DNA from: Pseudocercospora fijiensis CIRAD86
Taxonomy: Eukaryota > Ascomycota > Dothideomycetes > Mycosphaerellales > Mycosphaerellaceae
Assembly: GCF_000340215.1 (NCBI RefSeq)
Contig: NW_006921533.1
Coordinates: 807,616-871,615 of the forward strand
DNA length: 64,000 bases
Reading direction: 5' to 3'
Part shown: in pieces, positions 21,381-31,709 of the stretch
How the letters are laid out: every line of letters starts with the position of its first letter
Numbering within the stretch: the stretch's first letter is position 1
Notes under the pieces: model-generated
Seen by the model: only the letters and a program-made list of their open reading frames with translations
What the model was told of the DNA's origin: nothing
Databases searched by the model: none
Position numbers and translations under genes: made by a program

Positions 21381-23798
21381 TAGTAGTCTAACTAAGCGAC
21401 TCCTATAGCGTACGATCTAGATTAAGAATAAGAGGGATAGTAAGACCCTTGTAATCTCTTTGCCCGTATCTAACTATAATAAGGCCTCGATTAAAGACAC
21501 CTACTAGGTATATAACGACATCTTCGAGAAGTTCTTAAAGCTCGATCCGGATAATAAGGCGTTCTAGGATTAGCTTATTATCGTTATCGGAGACTAAATA
21601 ACTATCGATCGTATTCGTAGTATTAAGCTCGGTAGTATTAAGAGCACGCGCTCCTACGACAAGAAGGACTTTATTGTCGGTATACTAGCATTCTTCTATA
21701 TCGAGATAAATGCCTACTATACTCCTCTACGAACCTACTACGATACTAATAAGGCAGGTAAGCATCTAGCTTATACTCTTAAGGACATCGCCGAATACTA
21801 GACTATCCGCCGCTTTAGTAGTATTAAGGTAGAGTACTATATCGCTCGATAGGTAGTATTCGTAGTATATCGCATATATATCGGTACGTAGTTCCTTTAG
21901 GAGGCCGATAAACAGCTCGGATTTAACTTCGGTACGTCTTAATTCGTAGGTATAAACCGTATCGAGGCAGTAAAGGCTCTAATTAAGGATTATCTTATAT
22001 CTACGTAGTATATCGACATTGTAGAGGCCATTTACACTAAGCTCTTTACGCAAGCTGCTTAGACTAGGCTAAATGCTAAGGGCGAGATAGAGGATCTATC
22101 GTATACTACGATAGCCCGATTGCTATAGGAGATTAAGAACTTCCTAACCGTATATATCGCTATCCGTAAGATAGACCTCGGATACCTACGCCGTATAGTC
22201 GAGCATCTAATTCTAAACTTCTTCGGTACCCGATAGCTTAACTATAGCCGTAAGATAGTTAACCTATCTTAGCTGCTAAATATGTCTAATACTGTCCTAT
22301 AGAAGGTAATCCTAGATTTAGCTATCGTTAATCTCGGCAATAGTAAGGGTATTGCTACTAATAAGATGCTTAAGCTACATAATAAGGATTACAAGCTCGA
22401 TATCTAGGCTCGTAGCAACTTAACTTATAATGTCTCTACTATAATAGAGCTAATCTCGTAGAACCGAGAGGTATCGTAGGTAGTACGCGGCTTGTTCGAG
22501 GGTATTAGGCTAAAGAGCACTAGGTACTATACCGAGAAGGATACCGCTAAGCAGATATAGGCTAGAGCGATTAAGAAGTACTAGGAGGGAGCTATATTGC
22601 CCGATCCTTACGATTACGACGCTAACTTTAATAATCTAACCAAGATACCGATAGATCTACGCCCTATCTTCGACAACATTTAGTAGATTAGTATAGGCCT
22701 AATCCCTAGTGCATACGAGTAGCTTAATAGCATCAATTAGCGTCTGCTATATAGCGTAACTCGTAACGCTCCTAATACCGTAGCTAATAGTGTCGACGAT
22801 ATCGATAGCGCTAATATAAGAGAGTGTATTAATAGCGGTGCTTAGCGCAGTCTAGTCGAGGCAGGAATCGTTAATAATGCTACTACTAATCTATACTAGC
22901 TATATATCGATACTAAGGGCTTCGCTAACTTAGACCTAGATATAGTAGATCTAACTAGCGGTCCTTAAATGCAGGTAGGAGGGAGGAATTCGTATAGGAC
23001 ACTATACTAAAGGAAGGTATTAGAACTATTAACGGCGAGTATAGATTAGTAGATTAAGAATGCATTCTGCTTCCTTCGGTCTAGTCTGCTACTAAAACAC
23101 TAATCGTATAGTAGCGAAGTAGTAGCGGTAGACTAGAGTGCGCGCCTAGTAGACTAGAGTGCGTGCCTCGTCGTACCGAAAAGCTTTTTAAACTAGCTAT
23201 AGCCTAATACGAAGTCCTTACCTATGCCTCTAGTCGCTAGCAATTCTAGCCTTAGGCATTCAACTAGTAGCAGTCGGCGGCTATTACGTTACGTTAAAAG
23301 TGCGATAATATATAGCCGTTATTGTTGCCTTGCTATTATAGCTAAATAGCGCAATCCTATTAGTAGAGGCAAACCTTACCTACGATGCGCTAATTTAGAC
23401 CTACGCTTCCTAGTTTAACTTCTTCTTCTTCTTCTTCTATATATACTAACATACTAACACCCCTAGTAATATACTAGCTATCGGCGTATATAATAGTATC
23501 GATACCTCTTTATCGTATATAGGTAGCTCTATAGCGATTAATACTATCTCCTAACTAGTCCTACGGCTTGCTACCGATAGAACCGCTTAAGTTAGTTAAG
23601 GTTCCTCGGTAGATAGTTTGTTTAGTCCTTTTAGTCTCCGATAGGCTTTGTCGACGTAAGACGTTACGAAGGCGACTCTCCTAGCGAGTAGGTATACTAT
23701 AGCTTTAGCGGGCGTCGACTACGTATTTAACCGAAAGAGCATAGTTATTATTAGAATATCGCAGTACAAACTGTAGAGGTCTTAGATAGATTAGCGGA

Positions 23799-23992
23799 GG
23801 TAAAAACTCTTTAGTAAGGTACACCTATAATGCGGCTAACGGTCTAACTCGGTAAAAACTCTTTAGTAAGGTATACCTTAAGTAGCGGCTCGATAGCGAC
23901 TCTCCTACTAAGTAGATAGGATAGGTTCGTAGCATTGCTATAGGCCTAACTCGGTAAAAACTCTTTAGTAAGGTACACCTTAAGTAGCGGCT
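23799..23992. repeat. Three dispersed 28-bp repeats
   Basis: GGTAAAAACTCTTTAGTAAG followed by GTA(C/T)ACCT occurs at 23799, 23851 and 23953. The last two also share the following TAAGTAGCGGCT. Confidence 0.8.
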
Positions 23993-24805
23993 ATAGGCTT
24001 CCTACGTTCGGATTCTTTATAGGATAATATACGCGTATCTAGTTAAGTCGGCGTAACGCCTTCGTTAGGACTATTAGTTATAATAACCTTAGTCGTTACA
24101 TAAGGGCCTCTAGTATACTTAAGCCCGAAGGCGCTTAGTCTTTACTGCTATACGACTGTAGTACTGCTATACGACTACAGCCCTTTGCGTATTAAGACTA
24201 CTATTCGACTATAGTACGCACCGATCCGAAAGCGTATTAAGACTGTTATTCGACTATAGTACGCCTCCTTTTCTAGTAAGCGCATTAATATTGCTATACG
24301 ACTGTAACGCGCTCGATAACCTTTTTTTTTGCGGTGTCTCTAATACTAAGGGCGCGGTTATACTCTATTATTGTCTAGGTACTAATAAGTATCGCTTTAG
24401 CGAATAAGCTGTTATTATTTCGCTTAATAAGTCCCGTCCTATACACCTTGTCTTCGGCTATACGTGCTATAGTTAGTAATAGAATGCGTTAATTGTTGCG
24501 TATTACGCGTAGTATATAGGCTATATATAATACTAGTATGCTTCGGAGTATATGCTTCTATAGCCGCTTAGTGCCGCTAGTTAATTAGATCCCCGGACGC
24601 TACTGTTCGTTTTCTCTACCTTGTATAGTAACTAGTTATCGGAATAATCGTTCTAGGGAGAGTCTAAGTAATAGAGGGCGTTAACGTAAGAGGGCTGTCG
24701 TAGCTTCTCGAAGAGTGCTTACGCTCGATATATATTATCGCCCTACGTATCTATCCTTACTATATATATTATAGTACCTATAAGAGCATATAGTGCAATA
24801 AGTAT

Positions 24806-24940
24806 AGTGCTAGTCTCGCTAGTGCTAGTCTCGCTAGTGCTAGTCTCGCTAGTGCTAGTCTCGCTAGTAACTTCTCGCTAGTAACTTCTCGCTAGTAACT
24901 TCTCGCTAGTAACTTCTCGCTAGTATTAGTAACTTCTCGG
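24806..24940. repeat. 15-bp then 14-bp tandem arrays
   Basis: Four copies of AGTGCTAGTCTCGCT (24806-24865) pass directly into about four copies of AGTAACTTCTCGCT (24866-24921) and a partial unit. The two units share their CTCGCT half, so one array probably arose from the other. Confidence 0.85.
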
Positions 24941-25282
24941 GTTTCGGAGGCAGTTCTTAGTGCCTAAGGCGGCCGTCGTTATTGTATTAGACACTTTTGT
25001 TAGCGCTATTTACTAAAAACGCGCTAAATCGACGTATCTCGCTATACTAGTAATGCTATTATAAAAGTCGTAAAAGTCGGTATTGTAAATACGCGGAAGG
25101 AAGCAGCTATAACGTTTAATCCTACTAATTAAGCGCTCTACTATACTAAATCCGGGGTCTTAGCGGGACTCGGTATCCTTATCGCTTCCTCGAATTTACG
25201 CTTCTCGCCTAGCTCTTATATACTATCGATACCTACGACTATCTACAAACCCTTATCGCAAAAGACACGATAGAAGAGCCTG

Positions 25283-25995
25283 CTTAGCGAGCTTATAAGG
25301 ACATAATAGAAGGGTGTTTAGGAAGGACCTTATTAAATGCTAATTCTAGTGCTATCCTAGTGCTATCTCTAGCACTATCTTTATTGCTAATTCTAGCGCT
25401 ATTTTACTATATATTATACGCTAGCTCTCGTAGAAGCAGCTTAACTAGGCATCCTACATTATACGCCGGCTCTCGTAGAAGCAGCTAAACTAGGCACTAC
25501 TATACGCTAGCTCTCGTAGAAGCAGCTAAACTAGGTACTACTATACGCTAGCTCTCGCAGAAGCAGCTAAACTAGGCATTACATATTATACGCTAATATT
25601 ATAGTATACAACCTATCCGATCTAGAAGATAGTATAGTATATAACCTACGATCGAGCGTAGTATTACGGCTTACTTTTCCGGGGATAGGATAAGGACTTA
25701 GCGAGCTTATAAGGATATAATAGAAGGGTAGTAAGGAAGGACCTTATTGAATGCCAATTCTAGTGCTATCTCTAGCGCCAATTCTAGTGCTATCTCTAGC
25801 GCTAATTCTAGTACTATTTCTAGTGCTAATTCTAGTACTAATTCTAGCGCTAATTCTAGCGCTAGCTCTCGTAGAAGTAGCTAAACTAGGCATTATACGC
25901 TAGCTCTCGCAGAAGCAGCTAAACTAGGTATACTCTCGTAGAATATTATATACTAAACATTAGCAAGTCTTCTATATCGTTACCTTCCTACTAGC
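25283..25995. repeat. Imperfect tandem duplication, about 414 bp
   Basis: A 74-bp block starting CTTAGCGAGCTTATAAGGA occurs at 25283 and again at 25697. Both copies are followed by TCTAG-type repeats and then by copies of GCTAGCTCTCGTAGAAGCAG with an AACTAGG tail, so the whole unit appears duplicated. Confidence 0.7.
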
Positions 25996-25999
25996 TAGC

Positions 26000-28900
26000 C
26001 TTACGCCTACGCTCTCTCTCTCGAGCCGATAGCGTACGAGTACGACCTAAGCAACGGCTTAATCTACTATTACTACCTCCTGCTTAGCTACTACTACCTT
26101 CTACTCGGCGACGCGCAGTCTCCTCGTAATCTAGATCCTATATAGCTCGACCTCTAGTATTCTTCGCTACTATCTTCTTACGAGCCTCGATAGTAGAGCG
26201 AGTAGAATTCTAGGTGTTCTTCTACAACTAGTTACGGCGCTACTATTAGTTAGTAGACTAAGCGGTAGGTTATATAGGCCGAGGCGCGGCACCGGCGGCC
26301 GTAGTAGCAGCCTCCTTTGCCTTCTTATTATCGTCCTCCTTCTTCTTTTTCTCTATAGCGAAGACCTCGTATCTAGCAAAGACACTATAGATAATGCGGT
26401 TTATCTCTAGGAGAAGCGCTTCTATAGGGATCTCTCGACGGTTGTTCGCTTTATCGGCTTAATACTATATATAGAACTCTATAGCCCGCTCTTCGATATC
26501 TGTTTCCTTAATAGGAGCGTCGTAATCCTAGCCGTAAAAAGAAGTGTAGCTTCGGAAGGCATTGTCCGTACGGCCGTACTTCTAGTTAAAGACATTATAG
26601 AGATTCTATAGGGCAGGCTCCGGTACTATAAATGCGGATAGGATTACTCTAAATAGGCGATTGTCGTATTGATCTAGAAAGATTAACTCTATAATATTAG
26701 AGATAAAGGTCTCGAGATATAATAGGGCGTAGTACTAAGTTAATCTAGTAGTAGGGGCTGTTAGTGCCTTTAGCACTAGTAGAGCAGTGTAGCCCTCCTA
26801 GACTAGCCGATTTAGAAGATCTAGATTGCATATACTACAACAATCGGCAGTACCTACTACGACCTTGTCGACAGGATATATACACTCGTATTCGCTATAG
26901 ATCTCTAAGATTATACTACGAAAGCAACGGCGATACGCTAGGTTAGGGTAGTAGCGCATGTTCTATAACTATAGCTAGATATCTAGGGTGTTATTACGCT
27001 AGCCGATCTCCTTATTAGACTAGGGCTTCTTAGTAGCGTTCTTAGCGATCGCTTTTGCGATAGCGTTATTAAAAGGATTGCCTATAGACTAAAAAGGACG
27101 AGGTGGCATAGTAACTGCTTACTGCTAAGCGGCTATAATAGTGTCCTTATCTTCCTCTTTATCCTCCTAACTAAACGCATCGAAGATAGCCTTATTAACG
27201 TTAAACTCCTTACTAGGAACAGTAGTATATCGAAGGTTAGATAGTCGGACTAGGATATAGTCCTATAATTAATAGGGCATAACGGTATTAGCACTAGGCG
27301 CTATTAGGTGTCGTAGGATTATCGAGCGGTGCTTAGAACCCTCTACTATACGCTTTTCTAGATTATTAAGCTAGTATAGCGCGAACATAACTGCTAATGC
27401 TTCTATACTAGGGATGCGAGCCGCTCGACTAAACTTCTATATTAGATTATCGACATCCTTAGTAATTAGAAGCTTAATCTAGATTACTAGGGCGATATCT
27501 AGTATATTAACCCTAGTAGAAGTTGCTAGAGTGCCGAACAGGATGCGGATTTAAGACTCTCGCTTCTTAAACTCCTTATATCGCTTATCCTTATCGATAT
27601 TAGCTATATATACCGTATAGAAGGATATAATACTAAGTATATAGATAGTACGGTCTCCGCTAGGTACTAATAGCTCTCTATCCTAAGTATACTTCCGCGA
27701 GTATTACTTAGCCGGAGACTTCTTATTAATGTAATTAGTTAAGAGTACGAGCTACTAGTACATCGTTACTCGGGCCTTATCGATCTGCTTGCGACTATTA
27801 ATAAATATAATAGTCTTCTAGATGTTCTATAGTATAGCTAAGCCCTTATTGTCTATTATATACTAGACTACAAAGTATAGGTAATCGAAGCCTGTTATCT
27901 AGCCCTTCGGGATTTCTTGTAAGATATATCTAGTATCCGGGCGATTGATAGTGCTCTAGATAACCTAGGTCTAGAAAGCGCTATTGCCCTATAGACGGAG
28001 GCTATACTCGAGGAGGTACTTCTTAGTTTCCTTAGTTAATATAGTAGAGTACGCGAGAATAGTCGTGTCCTATATTATAAGCTAGCGAAGGAGGTAAAGG
28101 ATACTATAATCTCCGCGGAAGTTCTTCTACTTAAGATATATATACGCCTTATCCTATACCTATAAGCTAAGGCGATCGGTAATGCTACGTAGGGCCTCCT
28201 AGAAATTAGCGCTTATTGCTTGCTCGGGACTATAGATAATATACTAATATCGGCCTTCCTTAATGTTTACTAGTATGCCTAGATCCTTCTCCTTAGTCTA
28301 GGTAGTAAGGACGCAGACCTTAATTAGATTCTACTTATCCGGATCTAGCTAGCGGATAGCTTGTACTATATCCTCGCTCTACTTATTACTAAGTTATTAG
28401 CGATGCGGGTTAGCGGCACGATCTGTAATATAATAAAGCTAGTAAGTATAGTATAGGCCTAGAAGATAATCGTTTTGCTAGCGCTAGTACGAGCTAAAAG
28501 TAACACATCCTATCTTCCGAAGATAATAGTATAGACGTAGTCGAGCTATATCTTAGTCGGTTCTAGTAATAGCTCGCGATAGGGATATATTAGCTTTAAT
28601 ATACGCCGCAGACTATGCTCGACAATGCGACGATAGAATAGCATCGCCTATTAATTGCTACTAGCATCCTATATAAGTAGCTATACTTCCTCGAGGCTAT
28701 ACTCGTCTATATTAGCGTAGCGCTATTCGAAGTATGCCGCCTAACTAGCTTTATTATCCTCGTTAAGTTCTAGTATCTCTAGCTCGCGGTCGATAGTCTA
28801 TTAAGGCTCTATTCGATTAATTGCAGGCCGACCGGGTAGGCGTACGAAGTACTTATCGCCTTCCTTCTTACACCGATTTCTAGCGCTAGCGCTAGTATCG

Positions 28901-29040
28901 CCGATATTAAGTCTACCCTTCTTAGCCTTATCGCGATCGCGCGTAGAGAGGTTAGAGAGCGCGTTAGGTATTATAGTCGCCTATTATATACTATTAGAAG
29001 TGTTAGCAGAAGTATTAGTATAGTAGATATAGAAGATATC
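26000..29040 (-). pseudogene. Degenerate RecQ-like DNA helicase
   Basis: Reading the minus strand through TAG stops gives the motif order of RecQ helicases. A decayed Walker A region DVLLLARTSASKTIIFQA (about 28455-28510) is followed by IVPSKQ/YSPEQ (about 28225). Then come NFRGDYSILYLLR (about 28080-28125, the RecQ W..FRPDY..L..LR block) and KTIIFINSRKQIDKAR (about 27770-27818, helicase motif IV). Between them the frame shifts at least once. The C-terminal part is Lys/Glu-rich. Large RecQ-like helicases occur in fungal repeats and subtelomeres; whether this one was mobile is unknown. No intact frame remains. Ends are approximate. Confidence 0.55.
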
Positions 29041-29815
29041 GGAAGACTAGGTTTCGAGTATTAGATATAATAGTCGGGGTCTATTAAGCGGTAGTATATA
29101 CGACTTTAAGAAGCAGCGAAGACTGCGGAGCGGGTGTCCGTACTGTTTAGAACAGTAGGTCTCGGCGCTCGAGTGTCGCTATCGCGGATGTATCGGGTAG
29201 CTAATATACTAGATACGATATAGAGGCACTAAATACTAGATTATCCGGCAGCGTATAACGTTAAACACGATCGCGGATATATCTTAAAGGTGTCTAAGAA
29301 GTTTTGAGTTACTAGGTATCCGTATAGGTATCGAGGTTTCGATAAATTAGCGAAATAGCTATTTTAAGGGTAGGTACCGATAGGTAGCGAGTATAAGTAA
29401 AGTATAGCAAATACGGGTAAAGCGACACTTAGAGGTATTAGAGCATTGCTTTCTAAGGTTCCTCGTATAGATAGAGTATTCTAGAAGATAGTTATTATCT
29501 ATTGTAATATAGGTATTCGTAGAACAAACGCGAAGCCGAAACTGTCCGTATAGTTAGAATAGACTATAGATCTTACTTTTACGATACTAATTTTAAAATA
29601 TTTACGATGTGTTGCGCCTTCCTATACTATAGAACCCCCTCTATATATACTAAGCCCTATCTATAGTAGGTATTAAGTTGTAAATCTATATATACTCTAT
29701 AAGGAGGTATTACGAACAAGGAATCGCCCGATTAGTATAGTTTATCTTTAGGCGCTTCGCTAAGGCTCGCTCTTCCTTCTATACTATACTATATTAAGAA
29801 GACCCGAGATCCGGT
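29041..29815. other. RIP-mutated DNA, right end of block 1
   Basis: No readable frame. TA-rich, CpG-containing sequence like the rest of the block continues to about 29.81 kb. Normal CA-containing sequence starts abruptly around GATCCGGTGCACGTAG. I found no clear terminal repeat at this edge. Confidence 0.5.
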
Positions 29816-30003
29816 GCACGTAGAACATGAAGGAAGTCACGAGCACAAAGCGAAAATAGCCTGAGATGGAGGCAGTTGAAGGAGTCCTACCTCCCTCCGT
29901 TCAGGCCATCAGGCAGCAAGGCTTGGCTGGAACGGGCTGGATAGCCACGTGACTTCCCTCGGGCAATTCGAACCGCTTCGGCCGAACTCTTCATCGTCAA
30001 GCT

Positions 30004-30028
30004 TTCCCGAACATGCGCATCCTTCGAA
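30004..30028. promoter_or_regulatory. Candidate heat-shock element, distal
   Basis: TTCccGAA (30004-30011) has the inverted nGAAn spacing that heat-shock factor binds, with a further TTCGAA at 30023-30028. It lies about 390 bp upstream of the hsp20 ATG. Two-unit sites are weak, so this is tentative. Confidence 0.4.
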
Positions 30029-30224
30029 CCTACATCCGTCCAACAAGCACACACGAACCATGAGTCAACACGCTGTAGCAGGCTAGATTCATCTATAATT
30101 CCTATTTGCCACTGTGGCTACATCCTACACTATCCTACGTACACCTCCTGCAGCCTATCAGCAACCGTCCTGCCTACTTTCCACCGTCCGGCTTCTTCTA
30201 CACTCTGCATGCGTAGTGGCTGAC

Positions 30225-30232
30225 GAAGCTTC
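30225..30232. promoter_or_regulatory. Candidate heat-shock element, proximal
   Basis: GAAgcTTC, the tail-to-tail arrangement of two nGAAn units, 160 bp upstream of the hsp20 ATG. Confidence 0.4.
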
Positions 30233-30298
30233 CGCGTGCCTATCTGGCTGCCTACAACCTTGACGCTCGCCATCCGGTAAGGTGGTCGTATCGTCTTG

Positions 30299-30304
30299 TA
30301 TAAG
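30299..30304 (+). promoter_or_regulatory. TATA-like box of hsp20 gene
   Basis: TATAAG 90 bp upstream of the hsp20 start codon, a plausible position for a short leader. Confidence 0.4.
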
Positions 30305-30393
30305 ATCCGCTCAAGTTGCTCAGTAGTCCTCCTTCCCTTCGTCATCCAACCACCACAACCCACTTTCTTTCCAACATCAGAGCATCAACAAAT

Positions 30394-31311
30394 ATGCCTT
30401 CAGTAAGATACTACAACCAGACAGCTCCCTTCTGGGACTTTGTCGCCTCTCTAGAGGAACAAGGCAGCACTCGCCATCCAGAGGAGGGCTCCGACAACGA
30501 ACAAGAAAACGAACATCGAAACTCGTGGTCAAACGGCTGGGCTGGGTTCCCTTGGGGACCATTCCCTCACCGTGGACGCCACGGTCCACCACCGCCACCG
30601 CCACCGCCACCACCACACCCACATCATGGTCCACCACCACATCACGAAGGTCCACCACCGCCTCCTCCACCCCACGAGGATGAGGATGCCCCAGAAGCCG
30701 GTCCATCCGACCCAAGAGGTCCACCACCACCCTTCCCTTCATCCCCAGAAGAAGGACGCCGCCCCGGTCGTCACGGACACCACGGTCCCGGCCCACGTCG
30801 AGGTCCATGTGGACGCGGAGGTCGAGCCTGGGCCCGCGGCGGTCGAGGCCACTTCCACCCATACACCGGAATAGGAGGTCCCTTCAGCGCCTGGACCAAC
30901 ATGTTCCAAGAGCACCTAAACCCATTCGCCGAAAACAACCCCGACAATAAGAACCAAGATCACAAACCCGACGCAGACGTCTTCGACACACCCGAAGCCT
31001 TCGTGGTCCACATCTCCCTTCCAGGAGCGAAAAAAGAAGACATATCCGTAAATTGGGATGCGGAAAAATCCGAACTCAGCATCACTGGAGTCACCTACCG
31101 TCCCGGAGACGAAGAGTTTTTGAAAACGCTTGCGCTTGATGAGCGTAAGGTCGGGGCTTTCGAGCGGAAGCTGCGATTGGGGAGTCGAGCTAACCCGGCG
31201 CAAGTCGACGTCGATGGGATCACTGCGAGGTTGGAGGATGGGATTTTGAGGATTGAAGTTCCAAAGTTGGATTCGGGATATGTGGAAATTAGGAAGGTTG
31301 ATGTTGAGTGA
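30394..31311 (+). CDS. Small heat-shock protein (Hsp20/alpha-crystallin)
   Basis: ATP-independent holdase chaperone family. The protein has 305 aa from the ATG at 30394; an upstream in-frame TTG is not needed, as MPSVRYYNQTAPFWDFV is a normal start for fungal members. The alpha-crystallin domain occupies about 193-305, from DADVFDTPEAFVVHISLPGA to ARLEDGILRIEVPK, which holds the G-x-L motif. Between the short N-terminal region and the domain lies an unusual insert of more than 100 residues made of His, Pro and Gly runs (about 60-170), then an Arg/Gly stretch. This roughly doubles the size of a normal Hsp20. The gene is the first one right of the large RIP block, with candidate heat-shock elements and a TATA-like box upstream. 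No intron. Confidence 0.92.
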   Translation: MPSVRYYNQTAPFWDFVASLEEQGSTRHPEEGSDNEQENEHRNSWSNGWAGFPWGPFPHRGRHGPPPPPPPPPPHPHHGPPPHHEGPPPPPPPHEDEDAPEAGPSDPRGPPPPFPSSPEEGRRPGRHGHHGPGPRRGPCGRGGRAWARGGRGHFHPYTGIGGPFSAWTNMFQEHLNPFAENNPDNKNQDHKPDADVFDTPEAFVVHISLPGAKKEDISVNWDAEKSELSITGVTYRPGDEEFLKTLALDERKVGAFERKLRLGSRANPAQVDVDGITARLEDGILRIEVPKLDSGYVEIRKVDVE

Positions 31312-31709
31312 TGGGAAGAAGAATGGGGGAGAGGAGGAGGGGAAGGTAAGTAATAATTAAGAAGGAAAAAAAAGAATCATCCCTCTCAGAACACAGAACA
31401 GTCTCAGATGAGCTTTGTATATACCTAATTTTCAGCTGTGAGATACCCATGATGCAAATCGTCTTCATTCACTCACGTACATCAGTGATGTCTGCTGTTC
31501 GCCTGATCCGATATAGTCTTTCGTCTAATAAAAGGCCTTAATGCCTTGAATTGAATTGACCGTCGAAGCCCAAACAGTACAGAGCTTTGCGCTGTCCTGT
31601 ACATTAATTACTGCTATGCTGTCTGATCTATGTCTTCGTGAGCAATCTGAATCTATTTCCATCATCAGCCATCAACTTTATCGATACTGTACTGCCCACT
31701 GCCCGTGAA
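31312..31709. other. Convergent 3' region, hsp20 / rdh54
   Basis: 398 bp between two convergent genes. An AATAAA at 31527-31532 could serve the hsp20 transcript. Nothing else seen. Confidence 0.5.

Larger units (their letters stand above)
18703..22969 (+). pseudogene. Degenerate DUF6589-type transposon protein, interrupted
   Basis: From ATG 18703 an acidic N-terminus (MSDDSDTIIADIDNK) leads through Lys-rich stretches to KGRYIIVYDNFYI (about 19.94 kb). After the interruption it continues to IVIGDQITIDRIRSIK (about 21.58-21.63 kb, one TAG read as Gln). The VYDN and GDQ-x-T-x-x-RIRS blocks are what I recall of DUF6589 proteins, a fungal repeat-associated family of unknown mechanism. The frame ends near 22969. 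TAG stops are frequent and at least one small indel is needed near 21.42 kb. A 986-bp unit (20286-21271) duplicates 109 bp and splits the frame. The family call is from memory of motifs and moderate. Confidence 0.45.
22970..25980. other. Non-coding RIP-mutated DNA rich in tandem repeats
   Basis: About 3 kb without a readable frame. It contains several unrelated tandem repeats (listed separately) plus pentanucleotide-like CTAGT/TCTAG runs. It may be the 3' part of the DUF6589-type element, the 3' tail of the RecQ-like element on the other strand, or both. Confidence 0.5.
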
